Source: Micromonospora tulbaghiae
GTDB lineage: Bacteria > Actinomycetota > Actinomycetes > Mycobacteriales > Micromonosporaceae
Assembly: GCF_900091605.1 (NCBI RefSeq)
Contig: NZ_FMCQ01000003.1
Location: 494,495 to 558,494, forward strand
Direction of reading: 5' to 3'
Length of the DNA stretch: 64,000 bases
The position numbers and the translations under genes were made by a program. Positions 53,676 through 64,000 of this stretch are shown here, in pieces (position 1 is the first letter of the stretch; each line of letters starts with the position of its first letter). The notes below the pieces were generated by a model that was not told the DNA's origin, ran no database searches, and saw only the letters and a program-made list of their open reading frames with translations.

Positions 53676-53683
<8 letters not shown>
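53015..53683 (-). CDS. DUF998 membrane protein
   Basis: A 222-residue protein with six predicted membrane segments, for example IAAAFAAVCLAAGAAAVTVAVIAG, ASLLLLAGALPPG, AATAAVVLAMLVLLF and RVLLVVVAVWGLTTSGYLAVRSL. It resembles the DUF998 family, of unknown function. Cysteines in VTCSEGCPLPPFE are in a loop. The GTG start overlaps the end of the glutathione transferase gene by 8 nt, so the two are co-transcribed. The leader peptide uORF starts within its last codons. Confidence 0.72.
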
Positions 53684-54641
<958 letters not shown>

Positions 54642-54670
54642 GCGGCAAACCTATCCGCTCCGGTCACGGA

Positions 54671-54676
54671 TATCCT
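54671..54676 (+). promoter_or_regulatory. possible -10 of the thiolase promoter
   Basis: TATCCT at 54671-54676 in the 98 bp gap between the divergent GST-family and thiolase genes; the start codon is at 54740. No -35 recognised. Confidence 0.3.
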
Positions 54677-54739
54677 GGCGCCGGGTACCCCCGCGACCCG
54701 CCGACCGCTCCCTTCCCACCCCCGAAGGACGTACGCGCG

Positions 54740-55945
<1,206 letters not shown>

Positions 55946-55999
55946 CCCGGGCCGGCAGCATCGCCCGCTGTGGATCTCCCGTACCCGGCCGTACCGGCC

Positions 56000-56018
56000 T
56001 AGAGTGGTCTGGACCACA
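56000..56018 (+). promoter_or_regulatory. -10 overlapped by a dre-like palindrome upstream of DUF574
   Basis: TAGAGT (56000-56005) is a -10-like hexamer, overlapped by AGTGGTCTGGACCACA (56003-56018), a near-perfect palindrome. It differs from the DasR site consensus AGTGGTCTAGACCACT at two positions. GntR/HutC-family operators in general share this form. Confidence 0.5.
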
Positions 56019-56061
56019 TGATCCGCCATCGACGGCGGACGACGACCTGGGGGACCGAGCG

Positions 56062-56880
56062 ATGCAGACGCCGGAGAGCCTGCCCACCGAGATCGACCTG
56101 AGCCGGCCGAGCGCCGCCCGGGTCTACGACTACTTCCTCGGTGGGGCGCACAACTTCGAGATCGACCGGCAGCTCGCCGAACAGATCGCGGCCATGACGC
56201 CGAACCTGGCCGCCACCATGCGCTCCGGGCGGGAGTTCCTGCGCCGGGCCGTACGGGTGCTGCTCGACGCGGGCATCGACCAGTTCCTCGACATCGGCTC
56301 CGGCATCCCCACCGTCGGCAACGTGCACGAGGTCGCCCAGGCCGCCAACCCGGACGCCCGCATCGTTTACGTCGACATCGACCCGGTGGCCGTGGCACAC
56401 AGCCACGAACTGCTCGCCGGCAACGACCGGGCCACCGCGGTCCTGGCCGACCTGCGCGAGCCGAAGCTGATCCTGGACCACGCCGCCGCCAGCGGCCTGA
56501 TCGACTTCGACCGGCCGCTGGGCATCCTGCTCGCCGGCGTGGTGCACTTCGTGCCCGACGCCGACCGCCCGGCCGACATCCTGGCCACCCTGCGCGCCGC
56601 CGCCGCGCCCGGCAGCTACCTGGTCATCTCCCACTCCACGTTCGAGGACCAGCCACAGGAGATGCTGGACGCGCAGCGGTTGTCGGCGCGTACCGCCACC
56701 GAGATCACGCTGCGCTCGCGGGCCGAGATCACCGGCTTCTTCGGCGACTGGACGATCCTCGAACCGGGCGTGGTGCACATGCCGCTGTGGCGGCCCGACT
56801 CCCCGTCGGACGTGGACGAGCACCCGGAACGGTTCGGGGCGTTCGGCGGCGTCGCCCGGCACGACCGCGCAGCCGGCTGA
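56062..56880 (+). CDS. DUF574 (PF04672-type) SAM-dependent methyltransferase
   Basis: A 272-residue protein of the actinobacterial DUF574 methyltransferase family. It opens with SRPSAARVYDYFLGGAHNFEIDRQLAEQ, the family hallmark, then the SAM site DQFLDIGSGIPTVGNVHEVAQ and IVYVDIDPVAVAHS, and VISHSTFEDQPQEML. Function is unknown; it is highly multiplied in actinomycete genomes. It lies 4 nt upstream of the GGDEF-EAL gene, so both are likely in one transcript. A dre-like operator lies upstream. Confidence 0.9.
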   Translation: MQTPESLPTEIDLSRPSAARVYDYFLGGAHNFEIDRQLAEQIAAMTPNLAATMRSGREFLRRAVRVLLDAGIDQFLDIGSGIPTVGNVHEVAQAANPDARIVYVDIDPVAVAHSHELLAGNDRATAVLADLREPKLILDHAAASGLIDFDRPLGILLAGVVHFVPDADRPADILATLRAAAAPGSYLVISHSTFEDQPQEMLDAQRLSARTATEITLRSRAEITGFFGDWTILEPGVVHMPLWRPDSPSDVDEHPERFGAFGGVARHDRAAG

Positions 56881-56884
56881 GCCC

Positions 56885-59035
56885 ATGCGTGCCCCGGACA
56901 GCGACGGGGGAGACGTCAGCCGGCCCGGCGCCGCCGCGTACGCCGCCGAGTGGGCTCGCGCCGTGCGCCGCATCGGGTTCGTGCCGCTGAGCGCGGCCGA
57001 GACCGAGCGCCTGCTGGTGCCGCTCACCGAGCGGCTCGGCGAGGCCCTGCTCGCCCCCACCTTTTCCGCCCGCCCCGCGGAGGAGGTGGGGCGTGCCCTG
57101 GTCGAGGCGCACCTCACCGAGCCCGGCGTGCTCGACTGGTCGGTGCAGGCGCTCGGCGATCGGTTCCTGCCCTGGGTGCTGCCGTCGCGGACGGAGTCGC
57201 CGGAGCTGCGCGAGCGGGTCGCGCTGCTCCAGGGCGCGATCGCCGCCGGGTTCGCCCGCGCACTGCGCGACCGGGTCTTCAGCCAGCAGGAGCGGATCGC
57301 CCGGTCCGCGTGGCAGGCCCGGGACACCGTCGAGCAGGCGCTGCGGGACAGCGAGGCGCGTTTCCGGGCGGTCTTCACCGGCGCCGCCATCGGCATCGGC
57401 ATCGCCGGGGTGGACGGGCAGATCATCGAGGTCAACCAGTCCTTCGCGGACATGCTCGGCTACACCGTCGCGGAGATGCGCCGGATGAACGTGTCGGCGT
57501 TGGCCTATGCCGACGACGCGGCCGGGATGTGGGAGCTGTACCAGGAGCTGATCGAGGGCAAGCGGGACAGCGCCCGGGTGGAGAAGCGCTACTACCGCAA
57601 GGACGGCAGCGTGGTCTGGACCGACCTCGCGGTCTCGCTGATCCGGCACGACGACGGCCGGCCCCGGTTCACCGTCGCGATGGTGGAGGACATCACCCAG
57701 CGGTACGAGTTGCAGCAGCGGCTGCGCTTCCAGGCGCTGCACGACCCGCTGACCGGCCTGCCCAACCGGACGCTGTTCTTCGAGACGCTCGGCGACGTCT
57801 TCGACGGCGCCGGCCCGGACCAGCGCGTCGGGCTCTGCTTCATCGACTTGGACGGCTTCAAGGCGGTCAACGACAGCCTCGGCCACGACCTGGGCGACCG
57901 GCTGCTCAAGGTGATCGCCCGCCGGCTCAGCGACTGCGTGGCCGGGCGCGGCCACCTGGTGGCCCGGATGGGCGGTGACGAGTTCGTCATCCTGGTCGAC
58001 TCCGACGGCGGCATCGACGACGCGGTGGAGGTCGCCGAGCTGGCCCTGGCCGCGGTGTCCGCGCCGGTGCACGTCGGTGACCAGCAGCTCGCCGTGTCGG
58101 CGAGCATCGGCATCGTGGAGTGCCCGGCGGCGGAGACGAGCGTCGGTGACCTGATGAAAGCCGCCGACACCACGCTCTACTGGGCCAAGGCGGAGGGCCG
58201 GGGCCGCTGGGCGGTGTACGACCCGGAGCGCAGCGCCGCCGACATCGCCCGTTCCGCGCTGGCCGCGAACCTGCCCGCCGCGCTGGACCGGGGCGAGTTC
58301 GTGCTGCACTACCAGCCGATCGTGTCGCTGCTGGACGGCACGATGGTGGCGGTCGAGGCGCTGGTGCGCTGGCAGCACCCGGAGCTGGGGCTGATCGGCC
58401 CGGACCGGTTCATCGGGCTGGCCGAGGAGACCGGCCTGATCGTCCGGCTCGGCGCCTGGGTGCTGCGTCAGGCGTGCCGCGACGCCGAGTCGTGGCGGCG
58501 CGCGTACCCGGACACCACGCCTGTGGTCAGCGTCAACCTGGCCGCCCGGCAGGCCGACGACCCAGCCATCGTGGAGACGGTGGCCGAGGCGTTGCAGCAC
58601 ACCGGCCTGCCGGCCGAGCTGTTGCAGCTGGAGCTGACCGAGAGCGCCGTCATGGGCAGCGCCGGTGAGCCGCTGCGGACGCTGCACCAGCTCGCCGACC
58701 TCGGGCTGCGGCTGGCCATCGACGACTTCGGCACCGGCTACTCGAACCTCGCGTACCTGCGCAGGCTGCCGATCCACTGCGTGAAGCTGGCCGGCCCGTT
58801 CGTGGAGGGGATACGGGGTGACGGCGGGGACGCGGTCGCCGACCACCGGGATGAGCGGATCGTGGACGCGCTGGTGCGGCTGGCGCACGCGCTGGAGCTG
58901 TCGGTGACGGCCGAGGCGGTGGAGACCGAGGTGCAGGCCGAACGGCTGCGGGCGCTGCGGTGCGACACCGGGCAGGGCCGGCTGTTCGGCGCCCCGATGC
59001 CCGCCGACGGCATCCGCGCCCGCCTCGGCGGGTAA
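56885..59035 (+). CDS. PAS-GGDEF-EAL cyclic-di-GMP enzyme
   Basis: A 716-residue protein: an N-terminal all-helical domain of about 150 residues, a PAS domain (FRAVFTGAAIGIGIAGVDGQIIEVNQSF), a GGDEF domain (Gly363-Phe367 in RMGGDEFVIL) and an EAL domain (Glu491-Leu493 in VAVEALVRWQHPELG). Diguanylate cyclase metal/GTP residues look complete. The EAL part retains VNLAARQ, LELTES, IDDFGTGYSN, TAEAVE and GQGRLFGAP, but the KxD motif reads VKLAG. The inhibitory I-site RxxD before GGDEF is absent. It could be bifunctional; the net activity is unknown. No membrane segment. Confidence 0.92.
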   Translation: MRAPDSDGGDVSRPGAAAYAAEWARAVRRIGFVPLSAAETERLLVPLTERLGEALLAPTFSARPAEEVGRALVEAHLTEPGVLDWSVQALGDRFLPWVLPSRTESPELRERVALLQGAIAAGFARALRDRVFSQQERIARSAWQARDTVEQALRDSEARFRAVFTGAAIGIGIAGVDGQIIEVNQSFADMLGYTVAEMRRMNVSALAYADDAAGMWELYQELIEGKRDSARVEKRYYRKDGSVVWTDLAVSLIRHDDGRPRFTVAMVEDITQRYELQQRLRFQALHDPLTGLPNRTLFFETLGDVFDGAGPDQRVGLCFIDLDGFKAVNDSLGHDLGDRLLKVIARRLSDCVAGRGHLVARMGGDEFVILVDSDGGIDDAVEVAELALAAVSAPVHVGDQQLAVSASIGIVECPAAETSVGDLMKAADTTLYWAKAEGRGRWAVYDPERSAADIARSALAANLPAALDRGEFVLHYQPIVSLLDGTMVAVEALVRWQHPELGLIGPDRFIGLAEETGLIVRLGAWVLRQACRDAESWRRAYPDTTPVVSVNLAARQADDPAIVETVAEALQHTGLPAELLQLELTESAVMGSAGEPLRTLHQLADLGLRLAIDDFGTGYSNLAYLRRLPIHCVKLAGPFVEGIRGDGGDAVADHRDERIVDALVRLAHALELSVTAEAVETEVQAERLRALRCDTGQGRLFGAPMPADGIRARLGG

Positions 59036-59097
59036 GGAAGGCGCACACCGGGCGGGCGGGTCCCCGCCGGGCCGGTGCGGAGGAGACGAGGAGCACG

Positions 59098-59598
59098 GTG
59101 AGCCTTACCGATTCGCAGGCGGTGGTGTCGGTGGTCGCCGCGCTGGCGATCGTCGCCGGCCTGGCCGGGGTGATCGTGCCGGGGCTGCCGGCGCTGCCGC
59201 TGTGCTGGGGCGGAGTGCTGGTGTGGACGCTGTTCGGCGACGCCGGGCCGGGCCGCTGGGCGGTGCTGGCCGCCGCCACGGTGATCGCCGCCGGCGGCAC
59301 CGTGCTCAAGTACCTGTGGCCGGGGCGCAACCTGAAGCGGACCGGCGTGCCCACGACCTCGCTGCTGGCGGGCGGGCTGCTCGGCGTGATCGGCTTCTTC
59401 GTGATCCCGGTGGTCGGGCTGCCGATCGGCTTCGTCGGCGGCATCTTCGGCGCGGAGCGGCTGCGGCTCGGCGACACCCGGCTGGCCTGGCCGGCGACGG
59501 TGCAGGCGCTCAAGGCGGCCGGGCTGTCGATGGTGCTGGAGTTCACCGCCGGCCTGATGATCGCCGCGCTGTGGGTCGCGGGGTTGCTGTTCGTCTAG
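59098..59598 (+). CDS. DUF456 membrane protein
   Basis: A 166-residue protein with four to five membrane segments and the DUF456 pattern: VSVVAALAIVAGLAGVIVPGLPALPLCWGGVLVWTLFG, then KYLWPGRNLKRTGVP and FFVIPVVGLPIGFVGGIFGAERLRLGD. The glycine-rich ends suggest tight helix packing. Function unknown. GAGGAG precedes the GTG start, 62 nt after the GGDEF-EAL stop. Confidence 0.82.
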   Translation: MSLTDSQAVVSVVAALAIVAGLAGVIVPGLPALPLCWGGVLVWTLFGDAGPGRWAVLAAATVIAAGGTVLKYLWPGRNLKRTGVPTTSLLAGGLLGVIGFFVIPVVGLPIGFVGGIFGAERLRLGDTRLAWPATVQALKAAGLSMVLEFTAGLMIAALWVAGLLFV

Positions 59599-59860
59599 AG
59601 GTGCGGCGGCGCGGGGCGTCCGGAGGGTACGGCCGATCGCCGTACATCAGTGAGAGAGAGGTGGACGCCGCGCGCCGCCGCGGACCGGGCGTTGCCGAGC
59701 GCCCGGTGCCGGCCCGTCGGGTCGGGCCTGGTCACGCCCACAATGATGCCCCGGGTGGGATCCGGCGACAACGCAATTACCGGCACACGTATTGACCACC
59801 TTGATCGGCCGGGAGCACACTGCGAGCACTCGCACGAGCATCGCCTCGAGGAGGTGTGCA

Positions 59861-61435
59861 GTGGCCACGACGCCCGCGCCGACCGCCGAGCAGCCGATGG
59901 ACGACGACGCCCGACGACTCGCTGAACTCGGCTACAAACAGGAGCTGCGCCGCAAGTGGAGCGGCTTCTCCAACTTCGCGATCTCGTTCTCCATCATCTC
60001 GATCCTGGCCGGCTGCTTCACCACGTTCGGCCAGGCGTGGAACAACGGCGGCCCGGTGGCGATCTCCTGGGGCTGGCCGCTGATCTCGCTGTTCATCCTG
60101 ATCATCGGCTTCTGCCTGGCCGAGCTGGTGTCGGCGTACCCGACGGCGGGCGGGATCTACTGGTGGGCGGCGACCATGGGCCGGCCGGTGCACGGCTGGT
60201 TCACCGGCTGGCTCAACCTGATCGGGCTGGTCGCGGTGACCGCGTCGGTCGACTACGGCTGCGCCACGTTCCTCAACCTGACGCTGTCGGCGCTGTTCGA
60301 CGGCTGGGCCGGCACCGGGCACCAGACGTTCGGACTGTTCGTGGTGATCCTCGCGCTGCACGGGCTGATCAACATCTACGGGCACCGCATCATCGACGTA
60401 CTCCAGAACGTCTCGGTCTGGTGGCACGTGGCCGGCGCGGCCGCCGTGGTGCTGATCCTGGTCCTGGTCCCGGACAACCACCAGAGCTTCCAGTTCGTGT
60501 TCACCGAACGGTTCAACAACTCCGGCTTCGGTGACGGCGACACCGGCGGGCTGGCGTTCTGGTTCTACGTGCTGCCGCTGGGCTTCCTGCTCACGCAGTA
60601 CACGATCACCGGCTTCGACGCCTGCGCGCACGTCTCCGAGGAGACCCGGGGTGCCTCCAAGGCCGCCGCACAGGGTCTGTGGCGGTCGATCTTCTACTCG
60701 GCGGTGGGCGGCTGGATCCTGCTGCTCGCGTTCCTGTTCGCGGCCACCGACGTGGACGCGATCAACGAGGCGGGTGGCTTCTCCGGGGCGATCTTCGAGA
60801 GCGCGCTGACGCCGTTCTTCTTCAAGGCCGTCATCATCATCTCCACCATCGGGCAGTTCTTCTGCGGCATGAGCTGCGTGACCTCGATGTCGCGGATGGC
60901 GTACGCGTTCAGCCGGGACCGGGCGGTGCCCGGCTGGCGGCTGTGGTCGAAGGTCAACCGCAACGGCACGCCCGTCAACGCCATCATCGGAGCGACGCTG
61001 GCCGGGCTGGTGCTCACGCTGCCCGCGCTCTACCAGCGCGGCGGCATCCCGGTCGCGTTCTACGCGGTGGTGTCGGTCGCGGTGATCGGGTTGTACCTGT
61101 CCTTCATCATCCCGATCTTCCTGCGGCTGCGGATGGGCGACCGGTTCACCCCGGGCCCGTGGACGCTCGGCCGGCGCTACAAGCTGCTCGGCTGGATCGC
61201 GGTGGTCGAGATCGCCGTCATCTCGGTCTACTTCGTGCTGCCGATCGTCCCTGCGGGTGTGCCCGGCAACCCCGACTTCAGCTGGACGGCTGTGAACTAC
61301 GCGCCGATAGCGATCGGTGGCGTGCTGCTCGGCGTCGGCATCTGGTGGTACGCCTCGGCCCGCAAGTGGTTCACCGGCCCGCGCCGCACCGTCGACCAGG
61401 CCGAGCCCGAACCCGAGCCCGCCGAGCCGTCGTAG
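59861..61435 (+). CDS. APC family amino acid/polyamine permease
   Basis: A 524-residue transporter with 12 or more membrane segments. It begins ELGYKQELRRKWSGFSNFAISFSIISILAGCFTTFGQAWNNGG, the start typical of GabP/amine permeases of the APC superfamily, followed by FCLAELVSAYPTAGGIYWWAATMG. Substrate is inferred to be an amino acid or amine such as GABA, ethanolamine or a polyamine, supported by a glutamine-synthetase-like gene 1.7 kb away. GAGGAGG precedes the GTG start. TTGACC (59792-59797) may be a -35. Confidence 0.9.
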   Translation: MATTPAPTAEQPMDDDARRLAELGYKQELRRKWSGFSNFAISFSIISILAGCFTTFGQAWNNGGPVAISWGWPLISLFILIIGFCLAELVSAYPTAGGIYWWAATMGRPVHGWFTGWLNLIGLVAVTASVDYGCATFLNLTLSALFDGWAGTGHQTFGLFVVILALHGLINIYGHRIIDVLQNVSVWWHVAGAAAVVLILVLVPDNHQSFQFVFTERFNNSGFGDGDTGGLAFWFYVLPLGFLLTQYTITGFDACAHVSEETRGASKAAAQGLWRSIFYSAVGGWILLLAFLFAATDVDAINEAGGFSGAIFESALTPFFFKAVIIISTIGQFFCGMSCVTSMSRMAYAFSRDRAVPGWRLWSKVNRNGTPVNAIIGATLAGLVLTLPALYQRGGIPVAFYAVVSVAVIGLYLSFIIPIFLRLRMGDRFTPGPWTLGRRYKLLGWIAVVEIAVISVYFVLPIVPAGVPGNPDFSWTAVNYAPIAIGGVLLGVGIWWYASARKWFTGPRRTVDQAEPEPEPAEPS

Positions 61436-61464
61436 CTGTCGGTGGGTCCTGCCATGATCCGGCG

Positions 61465-61842
61465 ATGGACTCGGAAGCGGTGGTACGCGCGTTGTGGGAT
61501 CGCATGCAGGCCCGGGACTGGACCGGCGTCGGCGAGGTGCTGGCCGACGACGTGGTGGTGGAGTGGCCGGTCAGCGCCGAGCGGATCGTGGGCCGCGGCA
61601 ACTACGTGAAGGTCAACGCCGAGTACCCGGAGGGCTGGTCGATCCGGGTGCTGCGGGTGGTGGCGGCGGGCGACACGGTGGTGTCCGAGGTGGAGGTGCC
61701 GCACGAGGAGATGGGCGTGCACCGCGTGGCCTCGTTCTGGACGGTGCGCGACGGGCGGATCGTCGAGGGCCGGGAGTACTGGACGAGCCTCGGAGCGGAC
61801 CCGTCCCCGCAGTGGCGATCCGCCTGGGTCCAGCCGATCTGA
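61465..61842 (+). CDS. NTF2/SnoaL-like small protein
   Basis: A 125-residue alpha/beta cone-fold protein of the NTF2/SnoaL superfamily: VRALWDRMQARDWTGVGEVLADDVVVEWPVSAERIVGRGNYV with an N-terminal helix and the curved sheet, then FWTVRDGRIVEGREYWTSLG. It may be an isomerase or a ligand-binding protein; nothing specifies it. The ATG follows CATGAT (61453-61458) by 6 nt, a possible leaderless start. Confidence 0.8.
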   Translation: MDSEAVVRALWDRMQARDWTGVGEVLADDVVVEWPVSAERIVGRGNYVKVNAEYPEGWSIRVLRVVAAGDTVVSEVEVPHEEMGVHRVASFWTVRDGRIVEGREYWTSLGADPSPQWRSAWVQPI

Positions 61843-61871
61843 CGCTGCCGGCTGTCCGCGTACCTCCGGGG

Positions 61872-63050
61872 TCAGATCGTGGGGCGGCGGTGGGTGAGCG
61901 GGAAGCGGAGGATGCGGTCGTCGCCGGCCGCCGGGGTGCCGCGGCCGTCGCGGTTGCTGGTCGCCACCCAAAGCGCGCCGTCCGGCGCCACCTCGACGGT
62001 ACGCAGGCGGCCGTAGGTGCCGGCCAGCTCCGCCACCGGTACGCCCACGCGGCCGGCGGGGTCGACGGGCACCGCCCAGAGCCGGGCGCCCCGCAGCGCG
62101 GCGACGTAGAGCATGCCCCTGGTGAACGCGGCGCCGCTCGGGGACGCCTGCGCGGGCGGCCAGACGACGACCGGGTCGCGGAACCGGGGGTCACCGGCGA
62201 CGCCCTCGACGAGCGGCCAGCCGTAGTTGCCGCCGGGCACGATCCGGTTCACCTCGTCCCAGGTGCTCTGCCCGAACTCGGTGGCGAACAGCCGCCCCTG
62301 CCGGTCCCAGGCGAGGCCCTGCACGTTGCGATGGCCGTAGCTGTAGACGAGCGAGCCGGGGAACGGGTTGCCCGGCGGCACGCCGCCGTCCGGGCGGATG
62401 CGCAGGATCTTGCCGTTGCGGCTGGTCAGGTCCTGTGCGCGGGTGGCCATCCCGGCGTCGCCGATCCCGGCGTACAGCATGCCGTCGGGGCCGAACGCGA
62501 TCCGGCCACCGTCGTGCACGGCGCTGCGGGCGATGCCGCTCACCAGCACCTGCGGCGCCCGGGACGAGCCGAGGCGGAACCGGACGATCCGGATGTCGGT
62601 CGCGGTGGTGTAGGCGGCGTAGACCCACCTGTCGCGGCGGTACCCGGGGGAGACCGCGAGCCCGAGCAGGCCCGCCTCGCCGCCCGCGGCCACGTCGGCG
62701 ATCCGGGCCACCTGCCGGGCCGGGCGTCCCGGGCGTACGCGCAGGATCGTCCCCCGGTCCCGCTGCGCGACCAGGGCGCTGCCGTCGGGCAGGAAGTCCA
62801 GCCCCCACGGCGCCTCCAGCCCGGTCGCGACGACGCGGGGGCGGGTCAGGTCGTAGCCGGACCAGCCGGCACGCCCGTCGAAGCCGCGCAGGTCGAGCGC
62901 GACCGGGCGCTGCTGCGCGCCCGCGGGGACCGGCCGGTCCGGGCCGTCCGCGGGTCGCTCGCCGGTGGGCCGGTCGCCCGCGTGGGCGTCGGTCACGGCG
63001 AGCACGATCGCGAGGACGGCGGCGACGACCGCGACGGTACGACGACGCAT
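61872..63050 (-). CDS. PQQ-dependent sugar dehydrogenase-like secreted protein
   Basis: A 392-residue six-bladed propeller of the glucose/sorbosone dehydrogenase family. N-terminal signal peptide RTVAVVAAVLAIVLAVTDAHA. Propeller motifs: GLEAPWGLDFLPDGSALVAQRDRG, GGEAGLLGLAVSPGY, GRIAFGPDGMLYAGIGDAG, YSYGHRNVQGLAWDRQGRLFATEFGQSTWDEVN and GGNYGWPLVEG. PQQ and Ca-binding residues are in the typical positions by eye. No PQQ synthesis genes are in the window. GAGGAG precedes the ATG. Confidence 0.88.
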   Translation of the reverse strand: MRRRTVAVVAAVLAIVLAVTDAHAGDRPTGERPADGPDRPVPAGAQQRPVALDLRGFDGRAGWSGYDLTRPRVVATGLEAPWGLDFLPDGSALVAQRDRGTILRVRPGRPARQVARIADVAAGGEAGLLGLAVSPGYRRDRWVYAAYTTATDIRIVRFRLGSSRAPQVLVSGIARSAVHDGGRIAFGPDGMLYAGIGDAGMATRAQDLTSRNGKILRIRPDGGVPPGNPFPGSLVYSYGHRNVQGLAWDRQGRLFATEFGQSTWDEVNRIVPGGNYGWPLVEGVAGDPRFRDPVVVWPPAQASPSGAAFTRGMLYVAALRGARLWAVPVDPAGRVGVPVAELAGTYGRLRTVEVAPDGALWVATSNRDGRGTPAAGDDRILRFPLTHRRPTI

Positions 63051-63088
63051 GTGTGCTCCTCGGTTTCGCCACCGGCCCCGCCGGGGCA

Positions 63089-63117
63089 TTGACGGTGATC
63101 CGGTTTGCCAGTAGACC
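63089..63117 (+). promoter_or_regulatory. promoter of the glutamine-synthetase-like gene
   Basis: TTGACG (63089-63094), 17 bp spacer, TAGACC (63112-63117): the best -35/-10 match in the window. Transcription would start near 63124, just before GGAGG (63126-63130) and the ATG at 63137. Confidence 0.6.
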
Positions 63118-63136
63118 TTGGTGATGGAGGCCCCTG

Positions 63137-64000
63137 ATGAAGCAAACGCCGCTCTCGCTGGAACAGTTGCGGGTCGCCGTCACCGAGGGTGAGATCGACA
63201 CGGTGGTGCTCGCCCTCACCGACATGCAGGGCCGACTGCAGGGCAAGCGGTTCCACGCGCCCTACTTCCTCGACCAGGTCGTCGCGAACGGCAGCGAGGG
63301 CTGCAACTACCTGCTCGCCGTGGACGTCGACATGAACACCGTCGACGGGTACGCGATGTCGAGCTGGGAACGCGGCTACGGCGACTTCGCCATGCGCCCC
63401 GACCTGGACACGCTGCGCCGGACGCCCTGGCAGCCCGGGTCCGCGCTGCTGCTGGCCGACCTGGAGTGGCTGGACGGCTCCGGCCCGGTGGTCGCCTCGC
63501 CCCGGCAGATCCTGCGCAAGCAGCTCGACCGGCTGGCCGCGCACGGGCTGACCGCGTACGCCGGCACCGAGCTGGAGTTCGTGCTCTACCGCGACTCGTA
63601 CGAGGAGGCGTGGCGGCGCGGCTACCGCGACCTGACCCCGGCCAACCAGTACAACGTGGACTACTCGCTGCTCGGCACCGCCCGGGTCGAGCCGCTGCTG
63701 CGCCGCATCCGCACCGAGATGGCCGGCGCCGGGCTCACCCCGGAGAGCGCGAAGGGCGAGTGCAACCTCGGCCAGCACGAGATCGCGTTCCGGTACGACG
63801 AGGCGGTGCGCTGCGCCGACCACCACGTCATCTACAAGAACGGCGCGAAGGAGATCGCCGCCCAGGAGGGCATGTCGATCACGTTCATGGCCAAGCCGAA
63901 CGAGCGGGAGGGCAACTCCTGCCACATCCACTTCTCGCTGCGCGACGCCTCCGGCTCGTCGGCGATGCTGGGGGACGGGCCGGCGCACCTGAGCGTCACC
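63137..64000 (+). CDS. glutamine synthetase family protein, 3' end cut by window
   Basis: The first 288 codons of a GS-fold ligase; the gene continues beyond the window. It shows VVLALTDMQGRLQGKRFHAPYFLD, DVDMNTVDGYAMSSWERGYGDFAMRPDL, the ATP/metal motif YAGTELEFVLY, KGECNLGQHEIAFRYDEAV and NEREGNSCHIHFSLRD. The N-terminal beta-grasp and start of the catalytic barrel resemble the divergent actinobacterial GlnA homologues that make gamma-glutamyl amides of amines or polyamines, not glutamine synthetase I. Together with the nearby APC permease this suggests amine utilisation. GGAGG precedes the ATG. Confidence 0.9.
   Translation, partial: MKQTPLSLEQLRVAVTEGEIDTVVLALTDMQGRLQGKRFHAPYFLDQVVANGSEGCNYLLAVDVDMNTVDGYAMSSWERGYGDFAMRPDLDTLRRTPWQPGSALLLADLEWLDGSGPVVASPRQILRKQLDRLAAHGLTAYAGTELEFVLYRDSYEEAWRRGYRDLTPANQYNVDYSLLGTARVEPLLRRIRTEMAGAGLTPESAKGECNLGQHEIAFRYDEAVRCADHHVIYKNGAKEIAAQEGMSITFMAKPNEREGNSCHIHFSLRDASGSSAMLGDGPAHLSVT

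Overview
The window is very GC-rich and almost wholly coding. It uses GTG and ATG starts, often without a ribosome binding site, and carries an actinobacterial core gene order. This fits an actinomycete, most likely Micromonosporaceae (Micromonospora or a relative); the genus is inference. No tRNA, rRNA, CRISPR array, transposase, prophage or secondary-metabolite cluster was seen.

Region 1 (1-6.9 kb) is a conserved ribosome-maturation and secretion block: DUF402 protein (partial), rpsP, a KhpA-type KH protein, rimM, trmD, rplS, two tandem signal peptidases I, a NUDIX hydrolase, rnhB and a DUF2469 protein. Region 2 (6.9-17.8 kb) holds a methyltransferase/molybdopterin oxidoreductase pair, a LytM-like M23 protein lacking two catalytic histidines, a class V aminotransferase, xerC, the yraN-yifB-dprA operon, a small ORF with a SUKH-like partner, and a membrane protein. 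Region 3 (18-24.3 kb) is rpsB, tsf, pyrH, frr, cdsA, rlmN.

Region 4 (24.3-35 kb) is accessory cargo between rlmN and dxr: a two-domain DivIVA-like protein with tandem repeats, DUF2631, a metallo-beta-lactamase/Rieske fusion, a TMEM175-like channel, a phytoene-dehydrogenase-like flavoprotein, a membrane-anchored protein with two L7/L12-like modules, a PhoX-like protein, a YihY-like membrane protein, a GNAT acetyltransferase, a SpoIIE-type phosphatase and a broken second copy of the GNAT gene. Region 5 (35-38.7 kb) is dxr-rip1-ispG, the MEP isoprenoid pathway plus a site-2 protease. Region 6 (38.8-43.3 kb) has an HxlR regulator with a divergent methyltransferase, a PadR regulator with a divergent MFS exporter and a repeated operator, and a DUF4081-GNAT protein.

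Region 7 (43.4-50.4 kb) is a TetR-controlled operon of a degenerate ABC ATPase and a YhgE/Pip membrane protein, followed by a very large fused ABC exporter with an imperfect second ATPase. Region 8 (50.4-64 kb) is mixed metabolism and signalling: an Old Yellow Enzyme, a cation symporter preceded by a cysteine-type leader peptide (probably a cystine importer), DUF998, an Ecm4-type glutathione transferase homologue, a thiolase, a DUF574 methyltransferase beside a PAS-GGDEF-EAL protein, DUF456, an APC permease, an NTF2-like protein, a soluble glucose/sorbosone dehydrogenase and a truncated glutamine-synthetase-family gene.

The observations judged most worth checking are the uORF at 52941-53018, the MBL-Rieske fusion, the two matching DnaA-box pairs in intergenic DNA, the four-unit 11-bp PadR operator, and the degenerate ATPases. 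All calls are from reading sequence; none has been confirmed by a database search.
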